Below, piece by piece: positions 46,009 to 54,702 of a DNA stretch of 64,000 nt. The stretch covers positions 310,001 through 374,000 of the forward strand of contig NZ_JBHSDY010000010.1 in the NCBI RefSeq assembly GCF_042651965.1, given 5' to 3'. This DNA comes from Castellaniella hirudinis. GTDB lineage: Bacteria > Pseudomonadota > Gammaproteobacteria > Burkholderiales > Burkholderiaceae_B. A program made the translations under genes and the position numbers. Positions within the stretch are counted from its first letter, which is position 1; each line of letters begins with the position of its first letter. The notes beneath the pieces are model-generated. The model did no database searches. It saw only the letters and a list, made by a program, of their open reading frames with translations, and was not told the origin of the DNA.

Positions 46009-47163
46009 ATGACATTGCGCCTGAACAGCGCCGACTGGCGCGCGGCGGCCCGCGCGGCCTTGCCCCGTTTCGTCTTCGATTACCTGGACGGGGCCGCCGA
46101 CGACGCGCTGTGCCTGCGGCGCAACCGCGACGATCTGGACCGCGTCATCCTGACGCCGCGCGTGTTGCGCGACGTGTCGCGGCTTGAGACGGGTGTCGAG
46201 GTCTTCGGCCGCCGCTGGGCGCAGCCGTTCGGCATTGCGCCCATGGGGCTCAACGGCCTGTCGTGGCCCGGGGGCGACACTGTGCTGGCGCAGGCCGCGG
46301 CGGCCCACGGGCTGCCGTTCGCCCTGTCCACGGCCTCCAACGCCCGGCTCGAAGACCTGCGGGCGCAGGCCCCGTCGGGCATTCATTGGATGCAGTTGTA
46401 CGTCATGCATCGCGGCCTGGCCGAGGGCATCGTCGAACGCGCGGCCCGGGCGGGCTACGAAGCCCTGGTGCTGACGGTCGACGTGCCGGTCGGCGGCAAT
46501 CGTGAGCTGGACATCCGCCACGGGTTCCGGGTGCCGTTCAAGCCCGGCGCCCGATTCCTGTGCGACGTGATGCGCCATCCGCGCTGGGCGGTGCGCATGG
46601 CGCGGGCCGGCCGGTTCGATTTCGGCAACCTGCGGGCCGAGGACGCCCCCGGCGCCGATTCCGCCGGCCTGCAGGCGGCCCTGCTGACCCGGGCCATGGA
46701 TCGCAGCCTGACCTGGGACAGTTTGTCCTGGCTGCGGCAACTCTGGAAGGGGCCTTTGCTGCTCAAGGGCGTGCTGCATCCGGACGATGCGCGCCGCGCG
46801 CTGGATCACGGGGCGGACGGCCTGATCGTGTCCAATCACGGCGGGCGTCAGAGCGACGCGTCGCCGTCTGCGATCGCAGCCTTGCCGGGCGTCGTCCAGG
46901 CCGTGGGCGGGCGCGTGCCGGTCTTGATGGACAGCGGCATCCGGCGCGGCAATGACGTGATTCGCGCCCTGGCCCTGGGCGCGCGGGCCGTGCTGCTGGG
47001 GCGGCCGCTGTTATATGGCCTGGCCGGCGCCGGCGCGGCCGGCGTGGAGTCTGTTCTGAGCCAGTTCGAGGCCGAGCTGCAACGCGGCATGGCCTTGCTG
47101 GGGCTCGAAAATCTTGACGACGTGCCCGGCTCGGGGCTCGTCAACGGCCCGGATCTTTCCTGA
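46009..47163 (+). CDS. mdlB: FMN-dependent 2-hydroxyacid dehydrogenase, mandelate dehydrogenase type
   Basis: 384 residues. Family motifs are FDYLDGAADDALCLRRNRDDLD, IAPMGLNGL, FALSTASNARLEDL and WMQLYV. LTVDVPVGGNRELDIR and the active-site His277 in VSNHGGRQSD follow, then the FMN phosphate loop DSGIRRGNDVIRAL. (S)-Mandelate, L-lactate and glycolate oxidising enzymes share this fold. Presence with mdlC, an aromatic aldehyde dehydrogenase and TRAP genes makes a mandelate the best substrate. It would yield the benzoylformate-type acid for MdlC. Confidence 0.88.
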   Translation: MTLRLNSADWRAAARAALPRFVFDYLDGAADDALCLRRNRDDLDRVILTPRVLRDVSRLETGVEVFGRRWAQPFGIAPMGLNGLSWPGGDTVLAQAAAAHGLPFALSTASNARLEDLRAQAPSGIHWMQLYVMHRGLAEGIVERAARAGYEALVLTVDVPVGGNRELDIRHGFRVPFKPGARFLCDVMRHPRWAVRMARAGRFDFGNLRAEDAPGADSAGLQAALLTRAMDRSLTWDSLSWLRQLWKGPLLLKGVLHPDDARRALDHGADGLIVSNHGGRQSDASPSAIAALPGVVQAVGGRVPVLMDSGIRRGNDVIRALALGARAVLLGRPLLYGLAGAGAAGVESVLSQFEAELQRGMALLGLENLDDVPGSGLVNGPDLS

Positions 47164-47204
47164 TGCGGACCTTCGTGCATTTCACCACCCAAAGGAGACA
47201 TACG

Positions 47205-48254
47205 ATGAAAACACGCACATCCGCGCTGCGCCTGCTGGCGGGCGCCGTGGCCGGTCTGGCGCTGTCGGCGGCGGCGCATGGAGAGCAGGTCGTCCTGAAG
47301 GTCGCCCATTTCCTGCCCGCCACCTCCAACGCCCAGATCAACATGATCCAGCCCTGGTGCGACAAGATCGCGCAGGAATCGAACCAGCGCATGGTCTGCC
47401 AGATTTATCCGGCCATGCAATTGGGCGGCACGCCGGCCCAGTTGTTCGACCAGGCCAAGGACGGCGTGGCCGACATCGTCTGGACGCTGCAGACGTATTC
47501 GGCGGGCCGCTTCACCAAGAGCGCCGTGTACGAGCTGCCCTGGCTGGTCCCGAACGCCGAGGCCGGCAGCAAGGCCCTGTGGGCCTTCACGCAGAAATAC
47601 GCCCTGGACGAATACAAGGGGGTGCATCCGATCTTCATGCACATGCACGGCGGCACCCTGATCCACTTCGTCAACAAGCAGCCCAAGACCCTGGCGGACA
47701 TGAAGGGCCTGAAGATCCGTTCGGCCAATCGCGTCAATTCCCAGATGCTGGAGGCCATCGGCGCCGTGCCGGTGCAGATGCCGCTGCCCGCCGTGCCCGA
47801 TTCACTGGCCAAGGGCGTGGTGGACGGCGCCGCCGTGCCCTGGGAGGGGGTGCCGGCCATCAAGCTCGACGAAATCTCGCGCTATCACCTGGACGTGCCC
47901 CAGGGCAAGCCGCGCATGGGCAATTCGATCTTTCTGTTCGGCATGAACCAGGCGCGCTACGACGGTCTGCCGGCCGACCTGAAGAAGATCATCGACGACA
48001 ACAGCGGCCTCGAGGTGTCCGCCTGGGCCGGGCGCACGGTCTTCGACGAGCGGGAAGCCGAGTTCATGAAGACGTCCAAGGAGAACGGCAGCGTGTTCTA
48101 TGACATGGACGATGCCGAATACCAGCGCTGGGTGGAGGCGACCCAGGGCGTGCGCGACTTGTGGATCCAGGCGGTCGACAAGAAGGGCGGCCATGGCGCC
48201 GATCTGTACACGGCGGCGCGCAACCTGGTCAAGGAATACGCGGCGCAGCATTGA
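47205..48254 (+). CDS. TRAP transporter periplasmic binding protein, DctP type (paralogue 2)
   Basis: 349 residues with a signal peptide ending near AHGE (about 26). Strongly similar to paralogue 1 throughout, with local differences in the ligand region (KIRSANRVNSQMLEAIG against KIRAATRSNARTIEALG). It has no permease of its own and presumably docks on the DctQ/DctM pair at 42963-44845. A good AAAGGAGA site precedes the ATG. Confidence 0.92.
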   Translation: MKTRTSALRLLAGAVAGLALSAAAHGEQVVLKVAHFLPATSNAQINMIQPWCDKIAQESNQRMVCQIYPAMQLGGTPAQLFDQAKDGVADIVWTLQTYSAGRFTKSAVYELPWLVPNAEAGSKALWAFTQKYALDEYKGVHPIFMHMHGGTLIHFVNKQPKTLADMKGLKIRSANRVNSQMLEAIGAVPVQMPLPAVPDSLAKGVVDGAAVPWEGVPAIKLDEISRYHLDVPQGKPRMGNSIFLFGMNQARYDGLPADLKKIIDDNSGLEVSAWAGRTVFDEREAEFMKTSKENGSVFYDMDDAEYQRWVEATQGVRDLWIQAVDKKGGHGADLYTAARNLVKEYAAQH

Positions 48255-48275
48255 AGACGGGACGAGGCTTGCGCC

Positions 48276-48350
48276 CACCTCGCGGCCTGCATGCCGCTCG
48301 GATTCGACAGACATGCTGTCCACCTCGCGGCCTGTATGCCGCTCGGATTC
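48276..48350 (+). repeat. Two tandem copies of a 30-bp repeat
   Basis: A 30-bp unit starting CACCTCGCGGCCTG and ending GCTCGGATTC occurs at 48276-48305 and 48321-48350, 45 bp apart, with one mismatch. A third, inverted copy lies at 49686-49715, so the repeats bracket benE. Each unit contains a partial dyad (GGCCTGCATGCC). It behaves like a REP-type extragenic repeat. Confidence 0.8.
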
Positions 48351-48359
48351 GATCGGCAT

Positions 48360-48384
48360 GGGATCGTCCGCAGGGGACGATCCC
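48360..48384. terminator. Hairpin between the TRAP gene and benE
   Basis: GGGATCGTCC (48360-48369) and GGACGATCCC (48375-48384) form a 10-bp perfect stem with a 5-base loop between two convergent genes. The T tract is lacking, so it may be a rho-assisted or bidirectional stop. Confidence 0.6.
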
Positions 48385-48394
48385 ATGTCCGATC

Positions 48395-49582
48395 TCATCC
48401 CCGCCGCTGCAGCATCAGGTGGCAGACGCCGCCCAGCACCAGGCCCCAGAACGCGCTGCCGATGCCCAGCAGGCTCATGCCCGAGGCCGTCACCAGAAAA
48501 GTCACCAGGGCGGCGTCGCGGTGCTCGGGCGCCTGCAGCGAGTCGTGGATGCTGCTGCTGAGCGTGCCCAGCAGGGCCAGCCCGGCGATGGCGGCCACCA
48601 GTTCGTGCGGAAAGGCGGCGAACAGCGCCACGACCGTGGCGCCGAAAATCCCCGTGAGCAGATAGAAGATCCCCGCCCAGACCGAGGCCTTGTAGCGTTG
48701 CGTGGCGTCCGGATCGGCGTCCGGGCTCATGCAGATGGCGGCCGTGATGGCGGCCAGATTGAAGGCGTAGCCGCCGAAGGGCGCGAGCAGGATGCCCGTC
48801 ACCCCGGTCCAGGAGATCAGCGGTGAGGCGGGCACCCGCGCGTAGCCGTTGGCGCGCAGCACGGCCAGGCCCGGCACGTTCTGCGAGGTCATGGTGACGA
48901 TGAACAGCGGCAGGGCCACGCCCACAAAGGTCGAGAGCGAGAATTCGGGCGCCATCCAGATCGGCCTGGCGGGCGTCCAGTCGAGTCCGGACAGGGACAG
49001 GCCGCCTTGCAGCGCGGCGCAGACGATCCCGGCGGCCAGGGCCAGGGGGACGGCGTAGCGGGGCAGGGCGCGCCGGGCCAGCAGGAAGGCGATCAGCATC
49101 ACGCCCACCAGCAGCGGGCGGCCCTGCATGGAGACGAACAGATCCATGCCGAATCGCAGCAGAATCCCGGCCAGCATCGCCGAGGCCAGGTGCCGGGGCA
49201 CCCAGTCCATGATTTTCTGGAACCAGCCGGTGATGCCGCAGAGGGTGATCAGGGCCGAGCAGGCCAGAAAGGCGCCGATGGATTGCGCCAGCCCGATGTC
49301 GCCCAGGCTGGTCGCCAGCAGGGCTGCGCCGGGGGTGGACCAGGCCGTCAGCACGGGGGCCCGCCAGGCCAGCGCCAGGCCGATGCAGGTGACGCCCATG
49401 CCGATGCCCAGGGCCCACATCCACGAGGCCAGTTGGTCGCCGTGCGCGCCGGCGGCGCCGGCCGCCTGGAACACGATGGCGACGGAACTGGTGTAGCCGA
49501 CCAGCACGGCGATGAAACCGGCCGAGATGTGGGAGATCCGCAGCCAGCCCGCGAGGCCTCCGGCTGTCGTCTGTGCGGTCAT
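48395..49582 (-). CDS. benE: Benzoate:proton symporter, BenE family
   Basis: 395 residues with about twelve membrane helices. BenE landmarks are HISAGFIAVLVGYTSSVAIVFQAA at the start, STPGAALLATS, IVTMTSQNVPGLAVLRANGY and FGGYAFNLAAITAAICMSPDA. AAGGAAGCAGC precedes the ATG on the minus strand. It would import benzoate, the end product of the mandelate route. No benABCD genes are in the window, so benzoate itself must be used elsewhere. Flanking 30-bp repeats suggest the gene sits in a separable segment. Confidence 0.9.
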   Translation of the reverse strand: MTAQTTAGGLAGWLRISHISAGFIAVLVGYTSSVAIVFQAAGAAGAHGDQLASWMWALGIGMGVTCIGLALAWRAPVLTAWSTPGAALLATSLGDIGLAQSIGAFLACSALITLCGITGWFQKIMDWVPRHLASAMLAGILLRFGMDLFVSMQGRPLLVGVMLIAFLLARRALPRYAVPLALAAGIVCAALQGGLSLSGLDWTPARPIWMAPEFSLSTFVGVALPLFIVTMTSQNVPGLAVLRANGYARVPASPLISWTGVTGILLAPFGGYAFNLAAITAAICMSPDADPDATQRYKASVWAGIFYLLTGIFGATVVALFAAFPHELVAAIAGLALLGTLSSSIHDSLQAPEHRDAALVTFLVTASGMSLLGIGSAFWGLVLGGVCHLMLQRRG

Positions 49583-49654
49583 GCTGCTTCCTTAACGCGA
49601 CTTGGGAGGCCTATTTTAGGGACCTTTTTGCCGCCGAGATGAGCCCGGTCGCGG

Positions 49655-49674
49655 GGCAGCCCCTGCGGGCTGCC
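49655..49674. terminator. Hairpin upstream of benE and downstream of the HDOD gene region
   Basis: GGCAGCCC (49655-49662) pairs with GGGCTGCC (49667-49674) around a CTGC loop. It may be the terminator of the HDOD gene, whose stop lies just to the right at 49724 and which is read leftward. Confidence 0.45.
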
Positions 49675-49685
49675 TTGCGCCTGGC

Positions 49686-49715
49686 GAATCCGAGCGGCAT
49701 GCAGGCCGCGAGGTG
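49686..49715 (-). repeat. Third, inverted copy of the 30-bp repeat
   Basis: This is the exact reverse complement of the copy at 48276-48305. It lies on the far side of benE between the benE leader and the HDOD gene. Confidence 0.8.
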
Positions 49716-49723
49716 GACGCCTT

Positions 49724-51007
49724 TTACGGCGCAGCCTGAGTGATGCTGTGCGCCCAGGTGAAGGCCTGCTGGATCAGCGGATCGAGCTGTTCGGCGGTGA
49801 CGCCCAGCTCGCGCAGCAGGGGAGCGGGATCTTCTTCCATGTCGCGGTCCGAGGGGAAGATCAGGGTGGCCAGGCGCAGGTCCAGGCCCAGGGCGCCTTC
49901 GTGCCGCAGCAGGGCCTCGCGCACCGGGACGTCCACCTGGACCTGCGACAGCAGATCCTGCATGGTGCCGTGGAACAACTGGTCCATGATGGACAGGATG
50001 CCGGTGGTGAAGGCGGCTTCGGCGCGCACGGTCTGCTCGGGGTGCATCAGGGTGGACAGGGCTTCCATCAGGTGCGCGCGCGCGCTGGCCTGCAGCAGGA
50101 TCGGCGACAGGTAGCCGGCGGGGCGGCCGGCCTCGGAATACATCAGGACCTGGATCCAGCGCTGCAACTGCCGGCGGCCCAGCAGCATGATGGCCTGGTT
50201 CAGGGATTCGACTTCCTGGCTCAGGCCGAAGGCCGGGGTGTTGACCATGTCCAGCAGCGTCTTGACCAGTTCGGGGTCCTGCTGCAGGCAGGCCTGGATT
50301 TCCGGGGCCTCGCCTTCGCCCATGATGAGCGTGACCAGCTTCAGCAGCGTCTTCTGACGCGCCGTCAGCGACGTCGTGGATGCCAGGTCCAGGGGCCAGT
50401 GGCCCTGGAACAGCGTGAAGCCCAGCAACATGAAGTTGTCGTGCGTGGCTTTGTCGGGGGTGTCCACCGCCATCAACTGGCGGCCGGCCTGTTTGTGCTG
50501 GAAGCTCTGGCGGAAGATCTCGGCCTTGGTGCTCAGCTTGGGGTCGAAGCGCGCGACCTTGCAAAAGGGCAGCAGCGGCTCGCGCTCGGGCTGGGCCGCG
50601 AGGTCGCCGCGAATGGAGAATTTTGTGCCGCCGTGGGCCAGGCTTTGCAGCGACTGGATCAGTTCCGGCGTGACTTCGAGCGATTCCGGAAGTTCAAGAT
50701 AAGTGCGGTGGCGCGGCAGCATGTGCGCGAAAGCGTTGTGCAGCAGGCCTGGGGTCGCGTCGATCCAGTGAGGGGCGTAGGCGAAGAAAGTGGTGACGCC
50801 GTGCGTGCGTGCCGTTTCGATCAGCGCGGCCCCGGTGTCCGTGTCCGGTTCTTGCGGCTCCGCCCACAGGACGCGCATCCGGTAGCCGACCAGGCCCCGG
50901 TTCTGATCCAGGATCGGTTCGCGCCGTATCAGGCGAGACGGCGGGGGGGCGGGTGCGTCGGCCTGCGGTTCCGGGGTGGTAGATTCGGCCATCAGCGTGG
51001 TCTCCAT
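49724..51007 (-). CDS. HDOD-domain protein with a degenerate EAL-like N-terminus
   Basis: 427 residues. The N-terminal ~190 residues (REPILDQNRGLVGYRMRVLW, PRHRTYLELPESLEVTPELIQ) follow the fold of EAL proteins but lack the EAL signature and metal ligands, so no c-di-GMP phosphodiesterase activity is expected. The C-terminal HDOD domain (about 210-400) shows LVKTLLDMVNTPAFGLSQEVESLNQAIMLLGRRQLQRW. Such two-domain proteins act as signalling scaffolds in motility or stress control. A strong GAGGAGAACC site precedes the start. Confidence 0.85.
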   Translation of the reverse strand: METTLMAESTTPEPQADAPAPPPSRLIRREPILDQNRGLVGYRMRVLWAEPQEPDTDTGAALIETARTHGVTTFFAYAPHWIDATPGLLHNAFAHMLPRHRTYLELPESLEVTPELIQSLQSLAHGGTKFSIRGDLAAQPEREPLLPFCKVARFDPKLSTKAEIFRQSFQHKQAGRQLMAVDTPDKATHDNFMLLGFTLFQGHWPLDLASTTSLTARQKTLLKLVTLIMGEGEAPEIQACLQQDPELVKTLLDMVNTPAFGLSQEVESLNQAIMLLGRRQLQRWIQVLMYSEAGRPAGYLSPILLQASARAHLMEALSTLMHPEQTVRAEAAFTTGILSIMDQLFHGTMQDLLSQVQVDVPVREALLRHEGALGLDLRLATLIFPSDRDMEEDPAPLLRELGVTAEQLDPLIQQAFTWAHSITQAAP

Positions 51008-51233
51008 GGTTCTCCTCTGGCGGATATGCCCCTATGCCCGCTTTTGGCGGATGGGGTTTTGTCAAATTTTTACATTGTACTGTCACATAATGTCGCGTTG
51101 GGACTGAATATGTATCGTTCGGCAGGTATGCGGGCGTACGACCCGGGAAACCGGCTGCGCCAGGCGTCGGACGACCCCATCGGCAGAGGGCCTTACAATC
51201 AAGAGACCTTCAACCGTTTGACCGGAGAACTCC

Positions 51234-52364
51234 ATGCCTGGATTGCTGCCTGATGTCGACCCCGATGGGCTGCTGGAATATTCGGTGGTCTACACCGACC
51301 GAGCCCTGAACCACATGTCCCAGTCCTTTCAGGGCGTGATGCGGGATATTTCCCGCACCCTGAAGTCGGTGTACGGGGCGCATTCGGCCATCGTCATCCC
51401 GGGCAGCGGCACGTTCGGCATGGAGGCCGTCGCGCGGCAGTTCGCCACCGGCAAGCGCTGCCTGGTGATCCGCAACGGCTGGTTCAGTTATCGCTGGAGC
51501 CAGATTTTCGAGACCGGCCGCATTCCGGCCGAAGAACGCGTGCTCAAGGCCCGTCCGACCGAAGCCGGCGACCAGCCTTTCTTTGAGCCGCCCCCCGTCG
51601 CCGAAGTCGTCGCGGCGATCCGTGAGTTCAAACCCGACCTGGTGTTTGCCGCGCACGTGGAGACGGCCTCGGGCATCATGCTGCCGGACGATTACATCCG
51701 CCAGGTGGCCGACGCGGTGCATGCCGAGGGCGGTTTGTTCGTGCTGGACTGCATCGCCTCCGGCACGATGTGGGTGAACATGCAGGACGTGCATGTGGAC
51801 GTGCTGATCTCGGCGCCGCAAAAAGGCTGGACTTCGTCGGCCTGCTGCGGCCTGGTGATGCTGGGCGAAGCCGCCCGCCGGCACATCGAGACCACGCAGA
51901 GCAGCAGCTTCGCCTGCGACCTGCGCAAGTGGCTGGGCATCATGGAAGCCTACGAAAAGGGCGGTCATGCCTATTACACGACGCTGCCCACCGATTCCCT
52001 GATCGTGCTGCGCAACGTCATGGCCGAAACCGATGCCTATGGCTATGACCGGGTCAAGGCCGAGCAGCGTGAACTGGGCGAGGCCGTGCGCGCGCTGCTG
52101 CGCGAACGCGGTTTCAAGAGCGTCGCCGCGCCCGGTTTCGAGGCGCCCGGCGTCGTGGTCAGCTACACCACCGACGACGGCATCCACACGACGCGCAAGT
52201 TCGCCGAAGTCGGGCTGCAGGCCGCTGCCGGCGTGCCCCTGGCGTGCGACGAACCGGCGGGCTTCAAGACTTTCCGCCTCGGACTGTTCGGCCTGGACAA
52301 GCTGCACAACGTCGAGCGCAGCGTGACCACGCTGGCCCGGGCATTGGACAAGATGCAGGCTTGA
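51234..52364 (+). CDS. PLP-dependent class V aminotransferase (serine/alanine-glyoxylate type)
   Basis: 376 residues. The PLP-binding Lys197 lies in SAPQKGWTSS. Other family features are the N-terminal IPGSGTFGMEAVARQ, VHAEGGLFVLDCIASG (PLP-ring Asp region) and the C-terminal substrate Arg in FKTFRLGLFG. It would transfer an amino group from serine or alanine to glyoxylate or pyruvate. The exact pair cannot be decided. It stands alone with its own terminator downstream. Confidence 0.87.
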   Translation: MPGLLPDVDPDGLLEYSVVYTDRALNHMSQSFQGVMRDISRTLKSVYGAHSAIVIPGSGTFGMEAVARQFATGKRCLVIRNGWFSYRWSQIFETGRIPAEERVLKARPTEAGDQPFFEPPPVAEVVAAIREFKPDLVFAAHVETASGIMLPDDYIRQVADAVHAEGGLFVLDCIASGTMWVNMQDVHVDVLISAPQKGWTSSACCGLVMLGEAARRHIETTQSSSFACDLRKWLGIMEAYEKGGHAYYTTLPTDSLIVLRNVMAETDAYGYDRVKAEQRELGEAVRALLRERGFKSVAAPGFEAPGVVVSYTTDDGIHTTRKFAEVGLQAAAGVPLACDEPAGFKTFRLGLFGLDKLHNVERSVTTLARALDKMQA

Positions 52365-52369
52365 GTTGC

Positions 52370-52399
52370 GGCAGGGGGGCGCCGAGGCGCCCCCCTGCC
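52370..52399. terminator. Strong bidirectional hairpin terminator
   Basis: A 14-bp perfect stem (GGCAGGGGGGCGCC at 52370-52383 with its complement at 52386-52399) lies between the convergent aminotransferase and tenA genes. The drawn loop is only two bases, so the top pairs must open. Confidence 0.75.
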
Positions 52400-52421
52400 T
52401 TGATCGCGCGGCGTCGCTGTT

Positions 52422-53111
52422 TCAGGCGGCGGCCGATGCGTTCAGGCCCATCTGCCAGAAGTCGATTTCCAGACGGGTGGCGTCGCGGAAGGTCGCGGCC
52501 AGCCCGTCCAGGCGTTCGGCGGTCTGGCCGGCCAGCCGCGCGTCCAGCCAGTCGCGTTCGGCGCGCGCCGCCGCCTGGAATTCTTCGCTGAGGTACATGG
52601 CGATCCAGGCTTCGTAGGGGTTGGCCGGACCCCGTACGGTGAACGGCTGGGCCTCGATCCAGCGGGCGATGTCCGCGTAGCCGACCAGGCAGGGCGCCAG
52701 CGCCACGTGCAGGTCCAGCAGATCACCCCGGTGGCCGGCGTCCAGCACGTAGCGGGTATAGGCCATGGTTTCGCGCGCCTCGGGCAGCGCGTCCAGTTCG
52801 GCTTCGGCGATGCCCCATTGGGCGCAGTAGTCCACGTGCAGGCCCATTTCCAGATCCACGATGGCTTTCAGGCTGTCCAGGCCCTGGCGCAGTTCGGCGA
52901 TCGAGCGGCTCTTGTAGACCGCCAGCCCCCAGGCGCGGGCGAAATGCACCAGGAACAGGTAATCCTGGCGCAGGTAATGGCGGAAGGCCTCGGCCGGCAG
53001 GGTGCCGGCGGCCAGCCCGCGCACGAAGGCGTGCCGGCAATAGGCCTCCCATTCGGGGGCGCAGCGGCCCAGCAGCGTGGCGAAAGAGGTCGGGGCGGGG
53101 GACGCGGTCAT
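52422..53111 (-). CDS. tenA: TenA-family aminopyrimidine aminohydrolase
   Basis: 229 residues from the ATG at 53111. The all-helical TenA fold is shown by FRHYLRQDYLFLVHFARAW (conserved Asp), the catalytic Cys in LAPCLVGYADIARWI and the acidic pair in YEAWIAMYLSEEF. It recovers the pyrimidine part of degraded thiamin. No thiamin-pyrophosphate riboswitch is visible upstream and no other thiamin genes are near. Thiamin diphosphate is the cofactor of the MdlC enzyme in this window, but a link is not shown. Confidence 0.88.
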   Translation of the reverse strand: MTASPAPTSFATLLGRCAPEWEAYCRHAFVRGLAAGTLPAEAFRHYLRQDYLFLVHFARAWGLAVYKSRSIAELRQGLDSLKAIVDLEMGLHVDYCAQWGIAEAELDALPEARETMAYTRYVLDAGHRGDLLDLHVALAPCLVGYADIARWIEAQPFTVRGPANPYEAWIAMYLSEEFQAAARAERDWLDARLAGQTAERLDGLAATFRDATRLEIDFWQMGLNASAAA

Positions 53112-53266
53112 GCGGGGTCTCCTGAAGTGAGGGGATGCGCAGATCGTGCGCCGTGGCGGCGATCCGCATCTCCCGGGGGATTGCGGCCTCGAGTGTAGCC
53201 CGCGTCCGGCTACGGTACGATAGCGTGGACGGCGGGGGCTGCGTCCCCGCACGTGGAAAAGACTTC

Positions 53267-54700
53267 ATGCGATCCAGTATCACCCTCAAGCTGTTCCTGG
53301 CCATTCTGGCGACCTGCATTGTCGTGGCGCTCGCCATGGGCATGGCCGTGCGCTACAGCTTCGACAGCGGTTTCGACGACTACATCCGGGAACGCGAGAG
53401 CCAGCGCCTGGACAGCCTGGCGCAGGCGCTGGCCGCCGAATACATCGAGGCCGGCGGCTGGAGCTTCCTGGCCGAGAGCGGCGACCGCTGGGGGCGCAGC
53501 CTGCGCCTGTCGCGCTATGCCCGGCCCAGTGATGGCGGCCATGATCACAATGGCAGGCCGCCGGGACCGCCGCCCCGCGTCGTCCTGCAGGATGACGACG
53601 GCGGCTGGCTGGCGGGGCCGCACATGCGCCCCGGGGCTGACTGGACCCGTCATCCCGTGACCGTCGCGGGCCGCTCCGTCGGCTGGCTGCTCAGCCCGCC
53701 GCCCATGCCCATGGTGCTCAACGACGAGGTCGACCGCCGCTTCCAGTCCCGGCAGTTGCGGGCGACCTGGGTGATCGTCGGCCTGTCCGTGCTGCTGGCG
53801 GCCCTGGTCAGCCTGTTGCTGGCGCGCCTGCTGCTGGTGCCGGTGCGGCGCATTGCCCAGGCCACCCGCAAGCTGGCCGACGGCGATTTCGACATCCGGG
53901 TGCGGGTCGGGGCGCCCGACGAACTCGGACGCCTGGCGCGCGACTTCAACCGCCTGGCGCACAGCCTGGCGCGCAATGCCCGCCTGCGCCGGGAACTGAT
54001 GGCGGACATGTCCCACGAATTGCGGACCCCCTTGGCCGTGCTGCGCGGCGAGATCGAGGCGCTGCAAGACGGTCTGCGCGCGCCGGACGAGGCCGCGCTG
54101 GCCTCGCTGGCGCACGAGATCGAGCGCTTGAACCGGCTGGTGGACGATTTGCGCGAGTTGTCGCTGGCCGATGCCGGCGCCCTGGATTACCGCATGCGCC
54201 CCCTGGATCTGTCGGCGCTGGCTGCGCGGGTGCTCGATGCGACGCGGGATCGGTATGCCCGGGCCGGCCTGGCACTGGACCAGGAGATCGCGCCCGGATT
54301 GCGTCTGTCCGGCGACGAGCGCCGCCTGGAGCAACTGCTGGCCAACCTGCTGGAAAACAGTCTGCGCTACACCGACAGTCCGGGGCGCGTGCGCCTGAGG
54401 GCCGGCGTGCGCGATAGCCGCATCGTGCTGGAAATCGCCGACACCGCGCCTTCGGTGACGGCCGAGCAGTTGCCTCGCCTGTTCGACCGCTTGTACCGGG
54501 TGGAGTCCTCGCGCAGCCGCCGGCACGGCGGTTCGGGGCTGGGCCTGGCGATCTGCCGCTCCATCGTCCAGGCGCATGGCGGCGAGATCTCGGCGGCGCC
54601 GTCCGATCTGGGCGGGCTGGCCATCCGCGTCGAATGGCCGCTGACGGACGGCGGGATTGCGGATGCGGCAGGCGATGCGCCCGCGACGAATCAGGAGTGA
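53267..54700 (+). CDS. baeS: Envelope-stress sensor histidine kinase, BaeS-like
   Basis: 477 residues from the ATG at 53267. Two membrane helices (about 10-32 and 160-190) flank a periplasmic domain rich in Gly, Pro and His near residues 85-105. A HAMP segment, the phospho-acceptor His in LMADMSHELRTPLAVLRGE, the N box (NLLENSLRYTD) and the G box (GSGLGLAICRSIV) follow. The partner response regulator begins 2 bp after the stop, and a Spy-like gene follows, the arrangement expected for BaeSR. Confidence 0.87.
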   Translation: MRSSITLKLFLAILATCIVVALAMGMAVRYSFDSGFDDYIRERESQRLDSLAQALAAEYIEAGGWSFLAESGDRWGRSLRLSRYARPSDGGHDHNGRPPGPPPRVVLQDDDGGWLAGPHMRPGADWTRHPVTVAGRSVGWLLSPPPMPMVLNDEVDRRFQSRQLRATWVIVGLSVLLAALVSLLLARLLLVPVRRIAQATRKLADGDFDIRVRVGAPDELGRLARDFNRLAHSLARNARLRRELMADMSHELRTPLAVLRGEIEALQDGLRAPDEAALASLAHEIERLNRLVDDLRELSLADAGALDYRMRPLDLSALAARVLDATRDRYARAGLALDQEIAPGLRLSGDERRLEQLLANLLENSLRYTDSPGRVRLRAGVRDSRIVLEIADTAPSVTAEQLPRLFDRLYRVESSRSRRHGGSGLGLAICRSIVQAHGGEISAAPSDLGGLAIRVEWPLTDGGIADAAGDAPATNQE

Positions 54701-54702
54701 AC

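Noticed and set aside
51008..51233. Promoters in the spacer between the HDOD and aminotransferase genes
   Set aside because: TTGACA (minus strand near 51065) and TACAAT (plus strand near 51192) are present, but neither has a partner box at a proper distance.
53112..53266. TPP riboswitch upstream of tenA
   Set aside because: The conserved CUGAGA and related TPP-aptamer segments are absent from the spacer on the tenA strand.
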